This document shows, one piece after another, positions 10,922 to 64,000 of a stretch of 64,000 nt of DNA (its first letter is position 1; every line of letters begins with the position of its first letter). A model generated the notes under the pieces. That model saw nothing but the letters and a program-made list of their open reading frames with translations. It made no database searches and was not told the origin of the DNA. Origin of the DNA: Torymus aiolomorphi. Its lineage: Eukaryota > Arthropoda > Insecta > Hymenoptera > Torymidae. Made by a program: the position numbers and the translations under genes. Location: the NCBI GenBank assembly GCA_036365515.1, contig CM070873.1, forward strand, positions 45,861,511 through 45,925,510, read 5' to 3'.

Positions 10922-12509
10922 GTTAAGCCATTAAATGCGATTTGAATAATGCTTTTCCAGCACATTGCAGAAAGTATGTAGTTAGGTCTTCAAAAATGGA
11001 GATGTTGTGTGGGTGTACATGATTGCGATGGAATTAAACACTATTTAGCTTAGTCCTTCTTTTAACTTTGAATGAAACCGTGATGTTATCAACTCTTAAT
11101 CATTATTGCTAATTAAATATTAAATGACAATAATTCCTTAATAAATGAAAATATAAATACTAAATATCAACATAACTTTTAACATAACTCGTAAACAACG
11201 TTGAACATAGAACTAATTAAATCTGTCAACTGTTAATACCTAACCTAATTACTTTAATTTAAATTACGTTCTATTTTTTAAGTGCTCTATTAAAAGTTTA
11301 CCTACTATAACAAAAATGTTTTATGTATAAGTTTGTATAAGGTATAAAAAAATCTCGAAAGAGATATATTTTTAAAAGCAATTTTACTACTCAATAACTT
11401 GTACGAAAAATGTAAGTAATAATAAATTAGTTTATTCGTTGACATGGTATAATATTTTCATGAAATAATATCTAAAGTTGTATTTTTTGAATTTCGGTAA
11501 ATAAATATGAAATAGTATTTACTCATTATTCACACATATACTAACTTTTCGTTCAAAATAAGAGTGGAATTGAAAATGCAAATTTGTTAGAAATGAGTAT
11601 TTTTATTCATATTACTGTTGTTCTGCAAATACAATACAATTTTATTTATTTTTCTAAATTTAATTTATTGCTTTATAGAACAAAAATCCACGAAATGTTA
11701 TTTGAAAAATGTAGATGAAACATAATCATTGTGCTGACAGGAAGTAATAAACTAATATTATAATGATGTTTCTCGCAAATGCACATAGAAAATAAGTCAT
11801 TGTTAACGAATCGTAGTTAAAACTGTAATTCGAAATTGCACATTTGAAGGTTATTTTAAATTATACTATAAGTGATAATTATTAACAAAACCTGTAAGTT
11901 AGTGCATAATTTTCTTTATTCAATTATATTTTTCTCATACATTCCAATCGCAATTTGTTAAAAGGTAATTAATGAAGATTTTTTTAAGTATTATGTTAGA
12001 TTGAAAAATATTTTGAGATGAAGCTTTACAAGAGTTTAATGGTCATGCGGTTTTTTATTTTAAAAATAAAAAATTTATTATAATTTATCTAATTTTTTCA
12101 AAGGTTTATACGTATTAATATTTTTACTTTATAATCTATGCTCTTTTAACAAATCACGATTTTTTTAATTACCTTATAACTAAAATAATTTATAGATAGT
12201 GACACTATGCTTCGCATCAAGGTTGATTCATTCCGATCAAAATTTTACATGTCAATCAAACTCAGGCATTACTATTTAATTACGCATAGACAGAATCGCA
12301 CAAAGTTCGAATTCATTAAATATATTTCTTTTTTCTCGTTGTTGATTCTAATGAACGGAATGAACTTACTTATTTAATTACTCTTTTGAATTGCGTTAAT
12401 GCTTAAAAGTATCACAGTTCGCGTTTTTTGCGTCGACATTAGAATCCCTTTCTCATCCGGCAACAAAATATGATTTTTTTTCTTATTTTTATTTATCTTT
12501 TTCTTATAG
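10922..12509. other. AT-rich intergenic DNA
   Basis: This is upstream of the secreted-protein gene and should hold its promoter, but no clear TATA box or initiator stands out in the AT-rich sequence. An unbroken 56-codon plus frame (12208-12378) ends in a hydrophobic segment. It has no donor that would join it in phase to the exon at 12510, so I do not call it. Confidence 0.45.
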
Positions 12510-12804
12510 CCGGGACATCGGTTGTGGAGGATCTGTGAGACCAATAAAACTGAGTTTTTCTATTTGTCGTTTGGTGGAATATTTAATTTTTTTTACATCT
12601 GGAATAAACGACAAGTTTGGCTTTGGTCTCTTAAAGTATTATGTCCACTCTTGGAACCAGTACATTTATTATACATTTTTCGGTTTCAACAAATCGAACG
12701 CATTTCGCCAAAACTGCAGCTACTACGAGCGCGTGGATTTTCTGCAAATGAACACTTACGAAGCGGGCTACGAGATTGACTTAATAATTTCTCTGCGCTC
12801 TTAA
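12510..12804 (+). CDS. 3'-terminal exon of an unknown plus-strand gene
   Basis: A long pyrimidine-rich tract ending CTTATAG (12509) gives a strong acceptor. The first base completes a codon from an unseen exon. The frame then runs open (RDIGCGGSVRPIKLS... to EIDLIISLRS) to a TAA at 12802-12804. Third codon positions in the second half are strongly C/G-biased against an AT-rich background, as expected of real coding sequence. It encodes about 97 residues with four cysteines. No partner exon could be joined in phase nearby. I do not recognise the protein. The gene converges on the peptidase 3' end. Confidence 0.5.
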
Positions 12805-13524
12805 TGTACTTATTGCTTCCACTATGATTCTCATTACATACTTCAATTTTTTCCTAAAGCTTCGTAGGGAAAGTTTATGGTAATATTTTTTTTTTCTTTT
12901 TAATTAATGGCGTCTAGTTAAGAAAACGACGTATGGGGTAGTGTATGCCAGACGTTCGAGAAAATATCCATCGTCGTGACCTCGGGGACTAGTTAATAGA
13001 CTCGAATGAAGGAATTACGGCAAAAAGCGTTTCGGTCGTAACCCTTAAAAATGTTGATTTCATACAATTTGAACAATTGTTGTACGCCTTCTTAAAGTGC
13101 CCGCCTACGTCGACGTTTCTTGATTGTGTAGGCAGATGCTTCTCTGTGGCAGCTAGTCATATAGGAAAAGACTAACTTTGGTTGAACACTTTTATTGATC
13201 TTGTTCGAAAGTTTTCTAAAAGTAAAAGAAAATTCAGATAGTAATGAAATACTACAACTTATTTATTATCTAAGTATCAACTACTGTTGTACGTTATATA
13301 CCTTCCATCTCATTGTATTGTTGAAAGATCGATTGACGATTGCTTGTCCCGTTCAAATATCAAAGACTTCTTTGCTTTCTAGATCAATATTTGTTTCTTT
13401 ATTTGATAAAGCGGCATTGTATTCTTTCAGTTTTCTCACGGTACGTATGAAAACAAAGGCCATTTTGCCGCTGAGCTGTTTGCAAATATTCTGCTGTTGG
13501 TCTCTGTTTTATTTACTTTGTGGA
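12805..13524. other. Intergenic between convergent genes; peptidase poly(A) signal
   Basis: No coding sequence is seen. A minus-strand AATAAA lies at 13513-13508, only about a dozen bases after the peptidase stop codon, and could serve as its polyadenylation signal. Plus-strand open frames entering from 13195 are opposite the last peptidase exon and are shadows. Confidence 0.4.
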
Positions 13525-58641
<45,117 letters not shown>

Positions 58642-58909
58642 CTCAGGTGCATTGAATAGTGTGCCGTTACGTAGGCTTAATGAACGAGATTAATGGAAGA
58701 ACGCTACATAATTTGTTACGAAATAAAGGAAGGAATTGAACCGAAAAATAATTGTTCATTAGAAATAACTTAAACTAATTAACTCTAAAAAAATCAACAA
58801 CTGCCATTATGTTTATATACGAATACAAAGAAATGGAGTTTTTATTACTGTACAAATCAAACACATTGAAAATCCTTTGTTCTAAAAATCCCACGTACAT
58901 AAATAATAC

Positions 58910-59420
58910 TGCGCGGTAGAACGTACCGATCGATAACTTGTTCGCTCGATACTTCAGCTACGTAATTCATTACCTGGTTCGTAATTCAATTCCATTACCA
59001 CTGCTACTCTGGCGCGGCGACAACAAAGCCTCAATCGCGAGAGATCAAAGTACCGCGGAACAATTCGTCGTCGCATCAGTACCACGAATCACGGTTCTCC
59101 ACTCCCGCGCGTCTCTCTCGTCTTGTTAGCCAAATTTTCGACGACATGTACGCAGACACACACATACGCGTGCGCGCGAGTGTAACGGGCTAATTAGCGA
59201 GCAGACGGCAGGAATTCCGCGACGCCGCGGGAGCAAATTAACGCTCGGATTTGGCGAATGATGCAGACTGGAGGGGGAGGAGAAGAGGGAGGGAGAGAGA
59301 GGGAAAGATGACGAAAATGTGTGGGAAAGCGTCCGTGAAAAAGCAATCGACAAGAAGCAATCGAGTGCGCGCGCGTGGAAAGTCGCGTCCGTTCTCGTGG
59401 TATTATTATCCCGCCCGTTT
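58910..59420. other. GC/GA-rich island
   Basis: A CpG-rich block with a GA-rich run (about 59270-59310). Frames on both strands are unsupported. Possible intronic regulatory DNA of the peptidase gene. Confidence 0.3.
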
Positions 59421-60832
59421 ACAGATATTTTGATCTTGAGTGATATCGAGTGTTTTTTGCGCTTTTTCTACGTTTATTTTTGTTTTCGCTTGTTTTATTG
59501 TTAGTGTTATCATAAATTATAGTGTATGAGTTATTTCCGTTGGTATGGCGTAAAATAAATACTGCTGGCAGATGTTCCTATATGAAAAACTGAGTAACTA
59601 ATGCATGAAACATTTATCTATTATCCCCGAATTCGTGTTTTTTTTCTAAATAAAGGATTCTTGTACTTTATAATAACAATTTGCGTTGGAAATGATGTAA
59701 ATAAATAGTTTACTTCTAATGTACATCATTGTCAAAGTGGTGATCGAAAGACTAAGAATAGACAAGGTGATCGAAAATTCTGACTACCGGTGCAAGATGT
59801 TTTGAAGTGATTAGTTGTTGGGATATAGTAATTAGGCATTTAATATTTCAATTTGCGTAAAGTTTTAATTAACTAACTGACCTCAAAAAGTTAGTTTAAA
59901 TATTCATATTTGATAATATGGCTCTCTACGATATGGTTCGCAAGTATGTTTTTATATTTATTTTTTATATCGAGTATTTTATTTTTTAATTTAGAATAGA
60001 CATGCATTTAAATAACAGTGTCATGACCCAATTTTCAAGAATACCGCAATAATATTCACATATTTCATTCTGCTATAATAATTCGCTTGTTAAAGTTAAT
60101 GGTACCTACATGTTATAATAGAAACCCACGTGTTATGGAATTATACTTGCTTAATAATTTTCACATTTAAAAATATCAATGTATCCTATAAACGGATGTG
60201 TAAACATTGTTCACATTCCATTTCTACGAAGTTGTGCATACTGAATTGACGCACAATAGCTTTATTACTAATCCATCATCCATATAATGGATGCTAACAA
60301 GGATTAATACTGCGTGAATTCCCATGCTAGTACAAGTTTAGTTAACTACGCTGAAGCCGATAATTTATTAGCTTTCAAACTTAAGGAATTCGAATATTGA
60401 AGTAAAATTATATAATAAAAAATATTTATGATTAATTCAGGAACGTTTCAAATAAAAAATATTATTTTTATCATATTAAAAGAATTCTATGTTTATTTAT
60501 TTCACGCAAGAATGAAAAGTATCATTCGAAATATCTCGCGGGAATGAATTTCGTTGAAATTTGCTTCATAACTTAAATTCTGAAAGTGATGAATTATCTA
60601 CTATTTCGTCAGTCATATTGTAATTTTAAGAGAATACATAAACTATCGCATATTTTAAGCTTAACTTTTATCGAACATATTTCGCGTACAATATTTTAAA
60701 TTCAGGGTATAAAGTTTCATTACAGTTTACATGAAATTTACGTTAAATATTATATAAGTCGGTGCTAGAAAACATCCGTATACATCGGTATACTGTTTAC
60801 ATTTTCCATTTCCAAATGTACACATTATATAC

Positions 60833-60919
60833 CTGTGTTATATATGGAAGTTTCCGAACTGGGTAGGGGAGAGTTATCGAGTAGGTACCCCATATTAAAT
60901 GCAGTTGTAACCTTTGATC
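60833..60919 (-). CDS. Candidate small exon (87 bp), possibly peptidase N-terminal region
   Basis: A good acceptor (TTTTCATCCACAG) and donor (CACAG|GTATAT) bound 87 bp open in two frames, one beginning DQRLQLHLIWG and the other reading SKVTTAFNMGYLL. Only the second would leave in phase 1, as the exon at 58641 requires. I cannot match it to a specific M13 block, so it may be chance. Confidence 0.25.
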
Positions 60920-61863
60920 CTGTGGATGAAAATTAAAAAAAATAAATACATAGTAATCAGTGTCAAAATATTTTAAAAATATGCTACATTTCTTATTAGT
61001 ATTAATATAATGAAAAATTGAAAATTATTGAAATTATATATTTTTTACAGTATTTATTTGATATACATAATAATTATAGTAAACCATTAATTTACTTGGT
61101 CATACATTAGAGAAAAATAATATTTATTTCAGTTGGCGATAAAGTTCAACATATGCCCTACATGTAATACACGGTCGGTACCGGCGGCCGCAAATAGTGA
61201 TAAAAAAAGACATTTTTACATTTTGGATCACACTACGCCGTCAAGAGATATTTTGTCAGCCCAAAAAATTATTAAGACGAGGTCACACAAATAGTTTTTG
61301 ACGCCGTAGTTGTTATTGCGATACTAAATTTGAATGTAAAACTTTGTGAACTTTATATTTCAAATATTAGGCATGAGATACCGCTATATATTGCTTACAG
61401 CCAGAAACGCGTGGTGGCCACTCTACACGTTTGGCAACTTTTTTCTACGTTAATATTTTCAGAGCCCAATGTTACCTATATTATAAAATAATGCTTTTTT
61501 CAGTTTTGATCACCTAATTGTTACTTATTAGGAATGGCCGTGCAGTGGGTGTAGAATGTAAGATAAGTATTCATAAAGATAACTATATTACTGCTTCCTC
61601 CTAAAGGAAACTTTATTTTTCTGTTATGTTATTAAAGCAACAAGATTTTAATTTTATCATAAATACTACTTATATTCAATAGATACAGTGAATAAATTGA
61701 TTTGATTGAACTTTGATTTTTAGTAAATATATTTTTTAGGATTATATACAAACTTTTAGAAACTCGATATCCAAAAATTCGAACGAAAGTATATAATTTC
61801 CTTATACCAATGTATTAAAGCATTCATTTTTCGAAATTTCATTTTACTTACAAAGTTTTTAAC

Positions 61864-62183
61864 ATGAAAGCGACATTTGATTATTGGGAATCTGTTAATC
61901 AATACTCGCAATTTGAGAGCGATGCCATCAAATCTACACTGTATCGCGGAGGCAAAATACGCTCCATAGACAGTTTCCCTTACAGTTGATGTTAGCAGGT
62001 TACAGTCACGTAAAATCGGATATCCTTGGCGTGATTCTGCAACACCATCAAAGTGAACCTTGTAACAGCAGATTTCCGACAGCCACCATGAAACAAGCCA
62101 TTGACCAGAGCATGAAATCCGAAATGAAGAAAGCTTATTTGAAACGAATCGACAAATATTGCACCTGTGAAAAGCGAAAATGA
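61864..62183 (+). other. Two adjacent plus-strand frames, possible exon or pseudogene
   Basis: A 41-codon frame from ATG at 61864 (MKATFDYWESVNQYSQFESD...) ends at TGA near 61989. A second frame begins after TTTCCCTTACAG at 61985 and runs 65 codons beyond its first residue to TGA at 62183 (LAGYSHVKSDILGV ... KYCTCEKRK). AATAAA signals follow at 62232 and 62274. Either the second is a terminal exon with an acceptor at 61985, or the two are one frameshifted gene. The minus strand is also open across most of this stretch. Not recognised. Confidence 0.35.
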
Positions 62184-62366
62184 AAAATTAAATGAAAGAA
62201 TCGGAAACAAAGATGAAAGTGGAAAAACCAGAATAAAAAAGCTGTATATACCGTATCTCCATCAACGTGATTCAATAAAGTCGCTCGCATGTGATAAAGA
62301 TACTGGATTTACGGCCCAGTAAGAGCCACTAACTGACAATATGAAGGCGTCTGAGCCGGCTCTTAC

Positions 62367-62410
62367 TTCTTCGAGTGTGAGAATAATCCGATGTTATGGT
62401 CGGCGTCAAC
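62367..62410 (-). CDS. Candidate 44-bp exon, low confidence
   Basis: A strong acceptor (GGTTTTCCTTTCCAG) and a good donor (AAGAA|GTAAGAG) bound 44 bp encoding VDADHNIGLFSHSK in one frame or LTPTITSDYSHTR in another. It lies where an upstream peptidase exon could be. No family match is claimed. Confidence 0.22.
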
Positions 62411-63009
62411 CTGGAAAGGAAAACCAGCGAGAGACGTCGAAACACGTCGCGTGTCTCGGCGACTTCCGTGGCTTTGCACTCGCTGCACGTACAGCTAAAT
62501 GAGAGTAAAGACTACAAGTCTGGTCAAACAAATGCTCGAATAACCTGACATTGAATCCAAGCGGTCTCTTGCTTCTGGCTTGCTTGGATTTTGTATATAT
62601 ATACTTTCGTTTGTTTAGTCGTACATTTCTTGGAATGCAAACTCGCCAAAACATCTACTTTAAATGCATGCTCTATTGGTTTGTAAGTTTCGCGAGTTCA
62701 CAGTATTAAATTATTCGAACAGAAAGTCGGAGAGTTCTGTTATCGCAAATTGTTGACAAATATTTGTGAATTCACTTACAAAAACAATGCTTGGTTTATG
62801 AACTAACAACGTCAACTAACGAGTAAAGTTTTTTTTTATATTTTAAATTGTTATTTCACAAAAACTTAAAATATCGTCATTTTCTTTGTAAACAATAATA
62901 TAAACAGTAATTTTCGTTTTCTACATAATGGACAGCTTCGGGTTTAGCACTAAAATATATGCACAGTAAATATATATATTCTTCCCATTTCGTTGACCAA
63001 ATATTTATA

Positions 63010-63520
63010 GCTGGATTTAATCAACTACGCACCGAGTGACCCCGCACCGAAGCTTACCAGGGCATAATGCATAAGGCAAAAACCAAGAAAAAGCGTTGAC
63101 CAAACCACGAGCAATAGCTCACCTTAGACGCACATATATTTTCCCTCGGTGACCGCTATACACTTTTAAACCGACACTATATATCTATGTATAGAAGCCA
63201 CGCGCGACGGCCCGGCTTAACGACGCGCAGATAAACACCGCAAGTACAGCTGCAGATGCTCGCAATTAGCGTTCGCCCGGGCCGACAAATCGGATGTTTG
63301 GCTTAATAATTTAGCGAGAGCGCGGGCTCACCTCCACTCTCCCGGCACAGCGAACGATATATAGAGAAACCCGTTTGGGAGCCGGCGATGGAAGAGAGAG
63401 AGCGGCGCAGTCGCGGCTTAGCCTGTGCGCGTCACGAGGGTCGCAGCAAAAGAGGCGGTGATGTGTGTACGCAGGATCGATGAGGATGCTAGAGGGACGA
63501 TTTTTTTGGGTGATTATAGT
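63010..63520 (-). promoter_or_regulatory. GC-rich island, possible 5' region with membrane-anchor-like segment
   Basis: The minus strand has a TATATA near 63361, GGAG|GTGAGC near 63330 and CTAAG|GTGAGC near 63120 that could be 5' exon donors. A stretch ending at the donor GCCCTG|GTAAGC (63058) encodes LLLVVWSTLFLGFCLMHYAL, which resembles the type II membrane anchor expected at the M13 N-terminus. Exon boundaries could not be fixed, so this is a suggestion only. Confidence 0.25.
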
Positions 63521-64000
63521 CGGTATTAGGATATGCAGGGGTTATGGAAGTTTGCGCGGGGTAAGTAATTAGGTTAATGGAAAGCTTGGATTATTTTCAC
63601 AGAAAATTTCGTATCAAATGTGACTATTTGCTGCTGTGCGTCATCTTTTTCTGTTCAATTTCGGAGTAATTAAAAGATTTATTTTCTTTCAACGATAAAC
63701 TTATGCAATTATTTGGTTGATAATTCAACTTCAGCTTTTCTGCATTCTTGCTAAAATATGAAGCATAATAAAAAAAAACTCGTATTCAATAATCGTATAC
63801 TTTAAATGTATTAAAAAATTTCAAACCAGAGTTAATAACCACCACGTTTAATAATAGCAAAGTGCGTTGGTATTTAAGCTTATATAATGTTAACTGATCG
63901 TATCCTTGTAAAGCAGAAATTTACAACATCAAATAACAAACTCCTTTAAGGTTACAATATCGTTCAAAAGCTAACAAGAAACCGGTATAAAGAGATAAAG

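Noticed and set aside
12208..12378. 56-codon plus frame with hydrophobic end as first exon of the 12.5-kb gene
   Set aside because: It ends in a stop before any usable donor and no donor gives the phase needed at 12510.

Overview
The window is nuclear DNA from an animal, almost certainly an insect and possibly a hymenopteran (that guess is weak). Coding sequence is split by GT-AG introns, most of the window is AT-rich non-coding DNA, and there are long dinucleotide microsatellites, scattered GC/GA-rich islands and many inverted-repeat elements. No operons, CRISPR arrays, rRNA or convincing functional tRNA genes were seen. Most long open frames, including the 400-bp TA tract, the CT tracts and frames opposite real exons, are not genes.

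Two minus-strand genes can be assembled exon by exon with consistent splice phases. (1) 2.07-10.92 kb: a secreted-type protein of about 1,900 residues that I do not recognise. It has a hydrophobic leader, a cysteine-rich N-terminal part spread over small exons, a 4.3-kb exon coding a basic, Ser/Asn-rich and finally Thr-rich repeat region, and a Lys/Arg-rich C-terminal exon. Two candidate third exons have the same splice phases and look mutually exclusive. (2) 13.5-58.6 kb: a neprilysin-like M13 zinc metallopeptidase. Eleven exons join in frame through to the C-terminal tryptophan, and a twelfth lies at 58.6 kb. The zinc site, ENxxD-type motif and catalytic His/Arg pair are intact, but the substrate-binding NAxY motif reads SAYY. 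The N-terminal part (cytoplasmic tail, membrane anchor and first cysteine region) was not securely found; it lies in weak candidate exons at 60-63 kb or beyond the window.

On the plus strand, a well-supported 3'-terminal exon of an unknown gene lies at 12.51-12.80 kb, converging on the peptidase gene. A weaker pair of open frames lies at 61.86-62.18 kb.

The 30.4-kb peptidase intron (19.08-49.44 kb) is a nested transposon graveyard: terminal-inverted-repeat MITEs with TA or TTAA target duplications, a 3.2-kb and a 2.9-kb foldback element, an 0.8-kb palindrome, and a roughly 9.4-kb unit bounded by inverted repeats that carries a decayed transposase-like gene at its right end. Insertion order can be read from the nesting, and one empty site is preserved in the opposite arm of the same palindrome. 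GC/GA-rich islands recur through the introns and may be regulatory.
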